64,000 nt of DNA from Cellulosilyticum lentocellum DSM 5427 (GCF_000178835.2 NC_015275.1:3307001-3371000), one strand, 5' to 3'; shown: positions 36,526 through 46,016, counted from the first letter of the stretch. Numbers and translations: made by a program. The notes: generated from the sequence alone by a model not told the origin.

Positions 36526-36609
36526 ATGTTTAATAATCGTAAAAATGTTCGTATGTATGGCTTTACAAAATTAAATAATGTTATTAGTCCTATCTCTATT
36601 TCCGGATAG
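36526..36609 (+). CDS. 27-residue leader peptide, BmrB-like position
   Basis: The peptide begins MFNNRKNVRMYGFTKLNNVI and ends SPISISG. A strong GGAGG lies eight bases before the ATG. Its last codons contain CCTATC, which can pair with GATAGG spanning the stop codon. The order leader, terminator, two half-size ABC genes is that of Bacillus bmrB-bmrC-bmrD. There, slowed translation of the leader by ribosome-targeting drugs prevents termination. The peptide sequence itself is not evidently related. Confidence 0.75.
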   Translation: MFNNRKNVRMYGFTKLNNVISPISISG

Positions 36610-36663
36610 GCTATTCACCATGAATATCCTTTTTGATTAATTTTTTAATATTTTATTGCGTCC

Positions 36664-36694
36664 AAAAGGTCATGGTTTAACATGGCCTTTTTTT
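36664..36694 (+). promoter_or_regulatory. Attenuator terminator before the ABC exporter genes
   Basis: AAAAGGTCATG (36664-36674) pairs with CATGGCCTTTT (36681-36691, one G-T pair) around a 6-base loop and runs into an unbroken T tract. It stands 55 bp after the leader stop and 40 bp before the first ABC gene, so it must be bypassed to express the exporter. Confidence 0.85.
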
Positions 36695-36733
36695 GTACGC
36701 CAAAAATATATTTTCTAGGGGAGGTTACGTTTT

Positions 36734-38482
36734 ATGCTTCGTGTTTTTAAGTATGTTTTTAAATATCCCGCCATGATTGGTATTGCCACTTTAGCCATGT
36801 TTACGGTTATTGGTATTGATCAGATTGTACCACTCATTCAGAAATCTTTTATTGATGATGCTATCTTGGGCGGTAAAAGCAATTTGGTCGTATCTTTAGT
36901 GATTTGGCTTTTGGTTTTAGCTTTGTTTAAAGCTATCTTGGGTTACACCAAGGAATTTCTTTATGATTTGATGAGCACTAAAGTACATCTCAATTTAAAA
37001 AATCAGCTTTTTAATCATATTCAATCCTTTGAATTTGCTTATTTCGATCATATGAATACAGGTGAGCTTATGGCTCGTATCGGTGAAGATTTAGAAAACA
37101 TTTGGCAAACCTTAGGATTTGGGCTGAGATTACTTATTGAAAATATCTTTTATATTGTATTAAGCACTATTATTCTATTTAGCTTAAATGCTAAATTAGC
37201 TTTTATTTGTTTAATCCTTTTAATACCCATTGGCTTTATCACCCTTAAGCTAGAAAAGCTTTTTGGTGCTTGCTATGGAGAACTCAGTGATCAAACAGCA
37301 GTGATTAATACCACTGCTCAGGAAAATATTGCAGGTGTTCGCTTAATTAAAGCTTTTGCTCGTGAAAAATATGAAGTCAAAAAATTCTTAAAGCTAAATA
37401 AGCGTTACTACGAACTTAACATGAGGCAAGCAAGCTATATGTCTAAGTATTTTCCAATTATTGACTTTCTCACTAATACCGCTTTGGTAGCCATGATTAT
37501 CTTCGGTGGTTATATGGTTCTCAAAGAAGAAATGACTTTAGGTACCTTAACAGCCTTTAATACTTACATTTGGTATATCGTCTGGCCACTTCGTCAACTA
37601 GGGTGGCTTACCGATATGCTTTCTCGTACTTCTGCTTCTGCTAAGAAAATCTTTGCCATACTAGATCGACCAGCAGAAATCACAAGTCCTGATGATGCTT
37701 ACTGTCCAGATACCCTTAACGGACATATTAGCTTTAAGGATGTAAGCTTTCATTATAACGAGGGTGAAGAAGTTTTATCACATATTAACCTAGACATTCC
37801 AGCAGGCAGTACTGTAGCCATTATGGGAACTACCGGTTCTGGTAAGAGCTCACTTTTAAATTTAATTGGACGCTATTACGAGCCCTCTAGTGGTGAAATC
37901 CTCATTGATGGCGTACCACTTTCAAAGTGGCATTTACATACACTCAGACAAAATATGTCCATCGTCATGCAAGATACTTTCTTATTTTCAGATACTATTG
38001 CTGACAATGTACGCTTTGGAAAACCAAACGCTTCTATGGAAGAAGTTGCAACTGCCTGTGATTTAGCTTGTGCAACACCTTTTATTGCAGAATTAGAAGA
38101 AGGTTATCGTACACAAATAGGAGAAAGAGGCGTTGGCTTATCCGGAGGCCAAAAACAACGTCTCGCTATTGCTAGAGCTATTTTAAGGAAAGCACCTATT
38201 CTAATTTTAGATGACGCTACCTCAGCTTTAGATACTGAAACTGAATATGAGCTTCTCACTCATCTTAAAGAAAAAAATTATCAAACAACTACCTTTATGA
38301 TTGCTCACCGTATCTCTGCTGTAAAAAATGCTGATATCATTCTTTATTTAGAAAACGGTAAAATCGTAGAACAAGGTAACCATGAAACATTGCTCAAAAA
38401 GCGTGGTCGTTATTACGCCATTTATCAAAAGCAATTTGAAAGCTTTGAGGAGCAGTTAAAGGAGGCGACTTATGTCTGCTAA
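36734..38482 (+). CDS. Heterodimeric ABC exporter subunit, BmrC-like
   Basis: The 582-residue half-transporter has six N-terminal helices (about 1-305) and a C-terminal ATPase domain. Walker A is GTTGSGKSS, the signature is LSGGQ, and Walker B is ILILDDATSALD. The catalytic Glu after Walker B is replaced by Asp, the mark of the degenerate subunit in heterodimeric exporters such as BmrC. It overlaps the next gene by 11 bp. Drug efflux is inferred from family and leader context. Confidence 0.9.
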   Translation: MLRVFKYVFKYPAMIGIATLAMFTVIGIDQIVPLIQKSFIDDAILGGKSNLVVSLVIWLLVLALFKAILGYTKEFLYDLMSTKVHLNLKNQLFNHIQSFEFAYFDHMNTGELMARIGEDLENIWQTLGFGLRLLIENIFYIVLSTIILFSLNAKLAFICLILLIPIGFITLKLEKLFGACYGELSDQTAVINTTAQENIAGVRLIKAFAREKYEVKKFLKLNKRYYELNMRQASYMSKYFPIIDFLTNTALVAMIIFGGYMVLKEEMTLGTLTAFNTYIWYIVWPLRQLGWLTDMLSRTSASAKKIFAILDRPAEITSPDDAYCPDTLNGHISFKDVSFHYNEGEEVLSHINLDIPAGSTVAIMGTTGSGKSSLLNLIGRYYEPSSGEILIDGVPLSKWHLHTLRQNMSIVMQDTFLFSDTIADNVRFGKPNASMEEVATACDLACATPFIAELEEGYRTQIGERGVGLSGGQKQRLAIARAILRKAPILILDDATSALDTETEYELLTHLKEKNYQTTTFMIAHRISAVKNADIILYLENGKIVEQGNHETLLKKRGRYYAIYQKQFESFEEQLKEATYVC

Positions 38483-40259
38483 TAACATTAGAAAAGAAGA
38501 AAAGGTTTTATCTAGAAGCAAGTCTCAGCTCATTAAACGATTGTTAGGCTATTTAAAACCTTATAAAAGAAAAAGTGCAATTGTTATTTCACTCATGATC
38601 TTAGTGATGCTTTGTAATTTAATTAATCCCCTCCTTTTAGGAAGGGCTATAGATACTTATGTAGCTGATAAAAATGTAAACGGTCTTCTGATTATGGGAC
38701 TTTTCTTATGCGCCTGTAACTTAGCTGCTTGGGGCTTTTCTAAAATACGATATATTTTAGTAGCAGAGGTAAGTAATAAAATTTTAGTAGAGATCCGTCA
38801 TCAACTTTATACCCACATTCAAGGCTTATCTTTTAATTTCTTTGATTCAAGGCCTGTGGGTAAAATACTGGCTCGCATTATGGGTGATGTAAATGCACTT
38901 CAGAATTTATTTACTCAAAGTATTCAGTCCCTCATTCCAGAACTTCTTACACTAGTGGGCATCTCCTGTTTTATGCTAGCTTTAAATGTAAAATTGGCTT
39001 TAGGTTGCTTAATCATTTTGCCATTTTTAATAGGTGCCATGTTTTATATTGAAGTTTTCTCAAGACGTAGATGGGATGCTTACCGTAGCAAACGTTCTGT
39101 TATGAATGCTTTTACTCACGAAGACTTTTCTGGTATTAAGGTCGTAGAAGCTTATGCAGAAGAAAAGCAAACAGCAGGTAACTTCAAAGAAATCATTAGT
39201 GAACTTTCTTCTTCTTTTATTCATGCTGTCAAGCTTAATGATTTATTTTGGCCATTAGTTGATATTTCTGCTGGTCTAGGTGCTGTCTTAGTTTATATGT
39301 TTGGTTACCGATTGGTTACTTCTGGAGAAATTCAGATTGGTACTCTGCTGGCCTTTTCTATGTACGTAGGAATGTTTTGGAATCCTATTATGAATCTATG
39401 TAACTTTTATAATACGCTGATTTCTAACTTTTCAGCAGCTGACCGTATTTTTGATATTTTAGATGTAGAACCTACCATTTATAGTAAAACAGATGCACCT
39501 TCACTTTCTTCTATCGAAGGTGAAGTACGTTTTGAGCAAGTTTCCTTTGCTTATGATGAAAAAACGGAAGTGCTACGCAACGTGAATTTTATGATTAAAC
39601 CTGGTGAAAGAATTGCTTTAGTAGGTCCTACTGGGGCTGGTAAAACAACTATTATATCTTTGATTAGCCGTTTTTATGATCCTACCGAGGGACGTATCTT
39701 AATTGACGGACATGATATTAAAGAAGTAGAGCTTGGTTCTTTAAGAGAGCAAATGGGCATTATGCTTCAAGATACCTTCCTGTTTTCTGATACCATTATG
39801 GAGAATATTCGCTATGGTAAGCTAGATGCTACGGACGAAGAGGTCATAGCTGCTGCTAAAGCTGTTCATGCTCATGACTTTATTATGCGCCTAGAAGATG
39901 GGTATCAAACGAAGATTAATGAAAGAGGTTCTAGACTTTCATTAGGGCAAAGACAACTATTAGCTTTTGCTAGAGCATTACTGGCTAATCCTCGTATTTT
40001 GATATTAGATGAAGCAACTTCTAATATTGATACACAAACAGAAACCTTAGTAGAAGAAGGAACAAAGGAACTTCTTAAAGGACGAACTTCCTTTATTATT
40101 GCTCACCGTTTATCTACCATTCGTGACTGCGATAAGATTATGGTGATTAACGACCTTAATATTGCTGAATGTGGGACACATGAGGAACTCATAGCGCAGA
40201 AGGGACTTTATTACAATTTATATAAAGCACAGTATCGCTTTTTAAGTGAAGGTGCATAA
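38472..40259 (+). CDS. Heterodimeric ABC exporter subunit, BmrD-like
   Basis: The 595-residue half-transporter has six helices, then an ATPase domain with Walker A GPTGAGKTT and intact Walker B ILILDEATSNID, but a degenerate signature (LSLGQ instead of LSGGQ). The degeneracies of the two subunits fit one consensus and one degenerate ATP site in the heterodimer. Translation is coupled to the first subunit by overlap. GGAGG lies just before the ATG, inside the end of the first gene. Confidence 0.9.
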   Translation: MSANNIRKEEKVLSRSKSQLIKRLLGYLKPYKRKSAIVISLMILVMLCNLINPLLLGRAIDTYVADKNVNGLLIMGLFLCACNLAAWGFSKIRYILVAEVSNKILVEIRHQLYTHIQGLSFNFFDSRPVGKILARIMGDVNALQNLFTQSIQSLIPELLTLVGISCFMLALNVKLALGCLIILPFLIGAMFYIEVFSRRRWDAYRSKRSVMNAFTHEDFSGIKVVEAYAEEKQTAGNFKEIISELSSSFIHAVKLNDLFWPLVDISAGLGAVLVYMFGYRLVTSGEIQIGTLLAFSMYVGMFWNPIMNLCNFYNTLISNFSAADRIFDILDVEPTIYSKTDAPSLSSIEGEVRFEQVSFAYDEKTEVLRNVNFMIKPGERIALVGPTGAGKTTIISLISRFYDPTEGRILIDGHDIKEVELGSLREQMGIMLQDTFLFSDTIMENIRYGKLDATDEEVIAAAKAVHAHDFIMRLEDGYQTKINERGSRLSLGQRQLLAFARALLANPRILILDEATSNIDTQTETLVEEGTKELLKGRTSFIIAHRLSTIRDCDKIMVINDLNIAECGTHEELIAQKGLYYNLYKAQYRFLSEGA

Positions 40260-40295
40260 TAAAGAGAAGCTATCGTAAAATAGTTCTTAGATACT

Positions 40296-40345
40296 AAAAA
40301 ACATGTCTTCATTAAGCTTTAATGCTTCTTTGAAGACATGTTTTT
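40296..40345. terminator. Terminator after the ABC exporter genes
   Basis: AAAAACATGTCTTC pairs with GAAGACATGTTTTT (14 bp) around a 21-base loop, and a T run ends it. It lies between convergent genes. Confidence 0.85.
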
Positions 40346-40369
40346 GTATTTATTAATATATAGGGCATT

Positions 40370-40732
40370 TTACCCCTGAAGTAGCTCTTGCTGCTTCTTC
40401 TTACTTAGCTTAGACAATATTAAGTGGTATGACTTATCTAGGATGTTTTTCATCAATTCATCAGGAACATTCCCATCTGGTTTAATGGAATTCCAATGCT
40501 CTTTATTCATATAATAACCTGGAATAATATCAGCATACTGTTGCCTTAAAAAATCCCCCTCTAATGGATCTAATTTTAAAGTAATATAACAAGGTTTATC
40601 GCATTCATCCAAACAAATAGCTGCAAACATTTTATCCCCTAACAAATAACGTATCCAATTCCATTCCTTCTTCAAATCCTTAGTAACACCCTTTTTTTCT
40701 AGAAGATATTGATCAATCCATTCATATTTCAT
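40370..40732 (-). CDS. MmcQ/YjbR-family protein
   Basis: The 120-residue protein has the CyaY-like YjbR fold signatures: YITLKLDPLEGDFLR, DIIPGYYMNKEHWNSI and LDKSYHLILSKL. YjbR proteins are single-domain, probably DNA-binding, of unknown role. A longer frame to 40840 lacks a ribosome binding site; AAAGGAG lies nine bases before the ATG at 40732, giving the normal family length. Confidence 0.88.
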   Translation of the reverse strand: MKYEWIDQYLLEKKGVTKDLKKEWNWIRYLLGDKMFAAICLDECDKPCYITLKLDPLEGDFLRQQYADIIPGYYMNKEHWNSIKPDGNVPDELMKNILDKSYHLILSKLSKKKQQELLQG

Positions 40733-40876
40733 TTTCTTACACTCCTTTAAGTAAAAGATTTTACTTCGTATTACGAATATTGATATAAGTTCGACGATGA
40801 ACTTCTTCTTTGATATACGACTTTCTCTAATTCCATACACTCTTCCCTCACTAATAATAGAAGTTCCCCAAATATG

Positions 40877-41386
40877 TTATTCCATGATATGTATTCTTTT
40901 TTTATCATATTGACTTCTTTGCTCGGGTTCTTGAGCCGTATAACCTAAATGAATTAAACCTAGTGGTACAATGTGTTTTTCTATACCTAAAATAGTTTGA
41001 ACCTTTTTTACTGGTCTTACTTGTGGTTTTAACCCACACCAACAAGAACCAATACCTAAGGATGTTGCCCCGAGTAGAATATTCTCTATTGCTGCAGAGC
41101 AGTCTTGTATCCAAAAATCATTGAGCTGCAAAGCAAGTGCCCTTTTTGTGTTACCAGCAACAATAATAATAAGTGGTGACACATAGTCTGTATATTTTGT
41201 TACCTTCCTTAACTCTCCTCTAATACCTGCATTTTTAATAATGTAAAACTCCCACGGCCTTTTATTACAAGCACTTGGTCCACTCATAGCGTAGTGCGTT
41301 AAAGTATCTATGTCTTCATCTGCTATTTCCTTTGTTAGAAATTCTCTTGAACTCCTTCTTTTGTACATCACTTCCTCTAATTCCAT
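40877..41386 (-). CDS. Nitroreductase-family flavoprotein
   Basis: The 169-residue FMN-dependent oxidoreductase starts MELEEVMYKRRSSREF, typical of nitroreductases, with SGPSACNKRPWEFYII for cofactor binding and GIGSCWCGLKP near the flavin. An in-frame extension to 41512, overlapping the upstream gene's stop, adds 42 residues unlike this family; AAGGGGG before the ATG at 41386 supports the shorter form. Substrate is unknown. Confidence 0.88.
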   Translation of the reverse strand: MELEEVMYKRRSSREFLTKEIADEDIDTLTHYAMSGPSACNKRPWEFYIIKNAGIRGELRKVTKYTDYVSPLIIIVAGNTKRALALQLNDFWIQDCSAAIENILLGATSLGIGSCWCGLKPQVRPVKKVQTILGIEKHIVPLGLIHLGYTAQEPEQRSQYDKKRIHIME

Positions 41387-41511
41387 ACGTTTCCCCCTTA
41401 CTAAGTGTAAATCATAAGCTTCTTTATTATAATTGTTTTCCCAACAGTCTTGTTCCACTATATGACTTAAGACCTTATGTATATTAAACCATATGTAAGC
41501 TAATTGTCGCA

Positions 41512-41994
41512 TTACTGCCCTGATAGTTTCTTTAAAGTATCACCTGTTACACGATAGGTGGTCCATTCTTCCATAGGTGTTGCCCCTAATGATAAATAAA
41601 AGTCAATACTTGGTTTATTCCAGTCTAGACATGACCATTCTAGGCGACCACAGCCACGCTCTATAGTAATCTTTGCTAATTGCTTTAAAATCGCTTTCCC
41701 GTAGCCTTTACCACGATATTCTGGAAGCACAAATAAATCTTCTAAATAAATACCTGCTTGTCCAAGAAAAGTAGAAAAATGATAAAAGAATAAAGCAAAT
41801 CCTACCTCTTTTTCGTCTTCCATAACAAAAAACACTTCTGCCTTCTTCTCTTTAAATAGCCAGTATTGGAGCACTTCTTCTGTAGCAACTACTTCCTTTA
41901 ACATTTTCTCGTATTCTGCTAAATCTTTAATAAAGCTCAGAATTAAAGCTACATCCTTTTCTTCTGCATATCTAAATCTTGGTCCACTATTCAT
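41512..41994 (-). CDS. Spermidine/diamine acetyltransferase-like GNAT protein
   Basis: The 160-residue GNAT enzyme looks like the SSAT/thialysine acetyltransferase branch: LAEYEKM near residue 26, FLGQAGIYLEDLFVLPEYRGKGYGKAIL for acetyl-CoA binding and NKPSIDFYLSLGA after it. It would acetylate small polyamines or similar amines. Two starts are possible; ATG at 41994 is ten bases from AAAGGAGG, the one at 42003 only two. Confidence 0.83.
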   Translation of the reverse strand: MNSGPRFRYAEEKDVALILSFIKDLAEYEKMLKEVVATEEVLQYWLFKEKKAEVFFVMEDEKEVGFALFFYHFSTFLGQAGIYLEDLFVLPEYRGKGYGKAILKQLAKITIERGCGRLEWSCLDWNKPSIDFYLSLGATPMEEWTTYRVTGDTLKKLSGQ

Positions 41995-42010
41995 CTTGAG
42001 CATTCCTCCT

Positions 42011-43063
42011 TTAATCAGCCACTTCTAAATGACTATGAGATAGTGTTTCATCAATAATAATTTGCTTATTTGTATTCCAGACTTTTAATTTTTCTTTTGA
42101 ATAACGTGCCTCGCACCAAGTAATGATCTTTTTCATTTCTTCTATGAAAAAGGCTGCATCATCTTGATCTGAAAATTTAAAAACGTATTTACTTCCTTTT
42201 CTAGAATACAACGATGCCCTTATTTCCTCTCTAGAAACCCCCTCATTATGTCTTAAATAAAACCACACGATATCTGATAACTTAATGATACGTTTCTTTT
42301 TAATATCTATTAGCCATTCTTTACTAAAATAGCATCCTTTATTAGAATAGATCCATACCTCTTTTTCAATCTGCTGAAATAAATCTTCTAAATCACCATA
42401 CTGCTTACAAGCTTCTCTTATCCCCTTATACCATTTTAAATTGATAAATACTATAAGTTGCTTTAACCACATTAAAAAAATGCCTGTAAATATTATACCT
42501 GCTAAGTAAAGGAAGTATCTTTTTATCTGTATGTCATCTTCATCTGTAATGATTAACATAGTGGGTGTAAAATCATCTCGGGTAAGTTCTACACCTTGAG
42601 TCTTTAAGTATTGTATGTAATCATCTAACATTTCATCAGCCAAACCACCCTTACTTTTTTCTATTCTATTAGCAATACGATTAGTTGTATCAAACTCTTC
42701 TGGGTCATATGTTAAACTTGGGCATAAACAAATCACAACTTGATTGCCTACATATCCCCAATACATACTGATAACTTTATGCCTTCCAATAAAAGTCCCA
42801 TTCCTGTACCATTGGTTTTCAATATATCCACCTGTCCTATATAAAGTTAATTCTTCTATATTGCAGACCGGTGGAAATACTCTTGTAAAATAGTTCTCAT
42901 TATCTCCATTTTCTCTTAAAACAAAGGGTTTATCCAATATTGACTCTGCATAGTCCTTTCCTAAAAACATGATAACAACCATGCTACTAACAATAATTCC
43001 CCCTACTATTACTTTTAAAAGCATACCTTTCTTCATTAAGGCTTTTATTGTACCCTGTGGCAT
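42011..43063 (-). CDS. Membrane protein of unknown function
   Basis: The 350-residue protein has a membrane helix at about 14-35, an extracellular domain to about 185, a second helix at about 186-210 and a cytosolic C-terminal region. The C-terminal part (WLIDIKKKRIIKLSDIVWFYLR ... YVFKFSDQDDAAFFIEEM, in two pieces) has the rhythm of a PH-like beta-sheet domain. No catalytic motif is visible. The start has a strong GGAGG. It lies 7 bp from the acetyltransferase downstream and may be in one operon with it. Confidence 0.6.
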   Translation of the reverse strand: MPQGTIKALMKKGMLLKVIVGGIIVSSMVVIMFLGKDYAESILDKPFVLRENGDNENYFTRVFPPVCNIEELTLYRTGGYIENQWYRNGTFIGRHKVISMYWGYVGNQVVICLCPSLTYDPEEFDTTNRIANRIEKSKGGLADEMLDDYIQYLKTQGVELTRDDFTPTMLIITDEDDIQIKRYFLYLAGIIFTGIFLMWLKQLIVFINLKWYKGIREACKQYGDLEDLFQQIEKEVWIYSNKGCYFSKEWLIDIKKKRIIKLSDIVWFYLRHNEGVSREEIRASLYSRKGSKYVFKFSDQDDAAFFIEEMKKIITWCEARYSKEKLKVWNTNKQIIIDETLSHSHLEVAD

Positions 43064-43109
43064 TGCTCCCCCTCCTTAATTTAACCCCTAAATTCATCTT
43101 AAACTCCCT

Positions 43110-44192
43110 CTACTTACTCCTAAATAGTGGTTCTTTACAGCTAATCATTTTATTTTGCATATCTACTTCAACTTCAATCCCATAGGGAATAATGCATTTA
43201 GGGTGTGCATGCCCAAAATTCACATTGTAAACAATTGGTAAATTAGCATTATCTACTACCTTACAATACACCGACTTGTATGCTTCATAATAAGTTTCAT
43301 CTTGTGGTTTTCCTACAAGAATGCCATTAATCACCTGAAAGATGCCTTTTTCCTTAAATGCTATAAGTACTTTCTCTAGTTCTTCTGGAGATGGCTTTTC
43401 CTCTGAAGTCTCAAGAAATAATATTTTATCCTGCCATTCTTCTAAACTAGGGAAAATACCATACTTCTCACATACTGCTTTTTCATCTTCATAACGATTA
43501 TTAGATATGGTATCGTAAAGACTTTCTATACATCCTCCCAATAATCTCCCTTGAAACTTTTTGGGTCCTTGCAAAAGTTCATAGCCTCTTGTCTCAACAT
43601 GAGCCTTTCTTTCTTTTCCTATTGCATCTACAGAAAAATCTGTACGTTCTTCATACCAGAGGGCACTTGATTGTATAATAGGAGGTTCATCTGTCTCTTT
43701 TAAATATAGCTCAAAAGCTGTTTTTGTATAAGGTAACATCTGTTCTCCTAGCTCTGCTAAGTCACACAGAAAATTAGGACCATAGAAGGTTACCATCCCT
43801 AACTTATAAAACATTAAATGATCAATGGTCGTATCAGAATACCCTGTAAAAAGTTTTGGGCTTTCTTTTACCTTCTTAATAAAGAGCTGATCCTCCATTA
43901 AATAAGGTAATAAACGATAAGTATCATCTCCTCCAATTACACAAACAATCCCCTTTATTGAATCATCTAAAAACGCTGCTTTTAAATCTTCTGCTCTTGC
44001 CTCAGGATGATTTTTTATATATTCTATTCCTTTTAACGCATTGGGCATAAAAACAGGTTCTAGCCCAAACTCCTTTAAGCGCTTTTTCCCTAATTCAATC
44101 TGATGCTTACAAAATGCTTCTCCAAGTATGCCACTGGATAAACTTACAATGGCTACTTTGTCTCCTGCTACTAATTGATATGGCTTATTCAT
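43110..44192 (-). CDS. S66-family serine peptidase (LD-carboxypeptidase/MccF-like)
   Basis: The 360-residue protein begins with the S66 motif KVAIVSLSSG and has GGDDTYRLLPYL, the nucleophile segment FTGYSDTT (Ser), a later glutamate (FLETSEEKPSPEE) and NFGHAHPKCIIPYG with the catalytic His. S66 enzymes cut L,D bonds in muropeptides or inactivate microcin C-type compounds. Length and internal motifs favour the MccF-like branch. Its upstream region abuts a palindromic repeat element 16 bp before the start codon. Confidence 0.9.
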   Translation of the reverse strand: MNKPYQLVAGDKVAIVSLSSGILGEAFCKHQIELGKKRLKEFGLEPVFMPNALKGIEYIKNHPEARAEDLKAAFLDDSIKGIVCVIGGDDTYRLLPYLMEDQLFIKKVKESPKLFTGYSDTTIDHLMFYKLGMVTFYGPNFLCDLAELGEQMLPYTKTAFELYLKETDEPPIIQSSALWYEERTDFSVDAIGKERKAHVETRGYELLQGPKKFQGRLLGGCIESLYDTISNNRYEDEKAVCEKYGIFPSLEEWQDKILFLETSEEKPSPEELEKVLIAFKEKGIFQVINGILVGKPQDETYYEAYKSVYCKVVDNANLPIVYNVNFGHAHPKCIIPYGIEVEVDMQNKMISCKEPLFRSK

Positions 44193-44208
44193 ACTATTCC
44201 TCCCTTTA

Positions 44209-44955
44209 AAATAGAAATTTGTCTTGGAGTTTATGAGAAGTACGTCTGAGAGAAAATGAGTGGGTATGGGTGCCTTCCGTTGTTCCGGTTCACATTTTTT
44301 TGAAGCACTAAGTTCACTTATTTAGATGAACGGCAGAACTCACTTCGTTCAAACAGTTGCCTAAAACCCATCTAAAACGTTCACTAAGTGCTTCTGAAAA
44401 ATGCTCCCAAGTCACTACTCCATGCACCCATACCCACTCATTTTCATAAACGTTGTTGACCTCATAAACATCCAAGACAGTGAAGAAGCGTGGAAAGAAG
44501 GCGTAATGACAGTTAAAAAATATTCAGAATTGGGGCAGGCACCCATAGCAATAATGTATCAAGCTTTACGCATTATTGTTTGTAGAACTGAGAGAGTGTG
44601 CCTGTCCTAGTGGGATGACTTTTGAGTACTTTTAGTAGGCACTTATTGTTATTATTTCTTTTCTGTACTTCTCGTTTAGGGTCTTGAACGTTTATGAGGT
44701 CAATGATGCTTGTAAGAAATGAGAGGATAAGGACTGCCTGGAGGAATGACTTCGTAGTATTTTTTAGAAGCACTTGGCGAACTTTTTTGATGGGTTTTAG
44801 TGCGAGTGTTTGACTGAAAGGAGTTCTCGCACGTTCATCAAAAAAGTGAGCCTTAGTGCTTCAAAAAATACGAAGCGGAATTCCGGAAGGTAGCCCTTAT
44901 CCTCTCATTTCTGCTCAGCAGCATTCTTCATAAGCACTCAGACAAATTTCTATTT
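44209..44955. repeat. Palindromic intergenic element, copy 2
   Basis: This 747-bp non-coding stretch is bounded by perfect 16-bp inverted repeats AAATAGAAATTTGTCT (44209-44224 and 44940-44955). Inside are three hairpin modules. One has arms with ATGAGTGGGTATGGGTGC (about 44221-44486), one is a small stem with GGGGCAGGCAC/GTGTGCCTGTCC (about 44533-44608), and one is long with AAATGAGAGGATAAGG arms (44717-44910). It is related to 22173-22822. No transposase and no credible gene were seen; short open frames on both strands only mirror the palindromes. Confidence 0.75.
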
Positions 44956-45037
44956 GTTTGCCTCTCCTATATTACTGATTTTACCTATATTGTGGATAAG
45001 CTTTATCATTTATTTTATCACTCCAAATCTATTCTTT

Positions 45038-45205
45038 CTATATCAATACCTTTTCCATTAAGTAAAATAACCCTTTTCTCCAGTGAGTTTCCCCAACTAC
45101 AGTATATCCTAGTGCTATATACATTTTTAGTGCAAAGGGATTTTTTGAAAAAGCATCTAATCTAATAGCTCTTTTACCCTCTTCATTTAGCAACCATTTT
45201 ATTAT
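45038..45205 (-). pseudogene. C-terminal fragment of a GNAT acetyltransferase
   Basis: An open frame of 55 codons after an in-frame stop translates to a typical GNAT ending, including RLDAFSKNPFALKMYIALGY and then WRKGLFYLMEKV. The N-terminal two thirds, including the acetyl-CoA loop, are missing and no start codon with a ribosome binding site is present. It lies between the repeat element and the flavodoxin gene. Loss may be linked to insertion or deletion at the element. Confidence 0.75.
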
Positions 45206-45214
45206 CTACAATTC

Positions 45215-45910
45215 TTATTGTATATGTTTAAAATTAATTTGCTTATTTTCCCAATGCTTAAATACACCATCAAATATTCCTGTATATTTTGCTGCTTTTT
45301 TATATACAAATTGCTTAATACCCATTTCAAATATTATTTTCTGCTTTACCCATTGAAAAGGATGTATTTTCCTTTTTTCTATATCTAGGTAAAATCTTCT
45401 CACTTCCCTCTGTAATTTCTTCTTTGTTACTGCATCTAAAGGGTTTTCATTAAAAAGGATTTTTTTCTTGATACTTGCACTTAATGTTGCTCCTGAGTAG
45501 GTCATTAGATTATTTAAAATTCTTGAAGCTGCTCCTCCACCATAATTTTCAAATGTGGTGACTGTCAATGCATATTGCTGATGTAACAACTGTTCAAAAA
45601 CAAAATGTCCTCTATCTGCTAGCACCTTTAGTTGTCCTGATATATTACTTTCATAAGTTGGCGTTCCTATTATGGTGCCATCGGCTTTTGAAATAAGCTC
45701 TATGATCTGCTCAACATCGTCTTGAATAAAACATGTTCCCGTCTTGTAGCAAGAATAACATCCATTACAAAATTCCATCTTTATATCCGACAAATGTATC
45801 AACTGAATATTCATGTTACTATATGTATTTAATACATTTGATATCTCTTTTAATATTTTTGCTGTAGCACCATTTTTTCTACTACTTCCATTAATAATAA
45901 CAATATTCAT
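45215..45910 (-). CDS. Flavodoxin-family NAD(P)H-dependent oxidoreductase
   Basis: The 231-residue protein starts NIVIINGSSRKNGATAKIL (FMN phosphate loop). It has the cysteine-rich FCNGCYSCYKTGTCFIQDD, typical of iron-sulfur-flavoprotein-like members, and GTPTYESNISGQLKVLADR. The spaced cysteines may be redox-active. A 60-residue basic C-terminal extension (QWVKQKIIFEMGIKQFVYKK) could contact membrane or another protein. Partner unknown. Confidence 0.85.
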   Translation of the reverse strand: MNIVIINGSSRKNGATAKILKEISNVLNTYSNMNIQLIHLSDIKMEFCNGCYSCYKTGTCFIQDDVEQIIELISKADGTIIGTPTYESNISGQLKVLADRGHFVFEQLLHQQYALTVTTFENYGGGAASRILNNLMTYSGATLSASIKKKILFNENPLDAVTKKKLQREVRRFYLDIEKRKIHPFQWVKQKIIFEMGIKQFVYKKAAKYTGIFDGVFKHWENKQINFKHIQ

Positions 45911-46016
45911 CTATTCTATTCCTTTCCATGAGTCTTCTTATATTACATAATTATTTCATAGGCACTTCCATATTCTATGAAGTAATAGAACTGATTCCTA
46001 TGTTTATTTCTACCTC

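Noticed and set aside
41387-41512. 42-codon N-terminal extension of the nitroreductase overlapping the upstream stop codon
   Set aside because: The extension is unlike nitroreductases, while AAGGGGG before the ATG at 41386 gives a standard start.
44401-44773. Two short open frames, one per strand, in repeat copy 2
   Set aside because: They mirror the palindromic arms and have no matching protein family or clear start signals.
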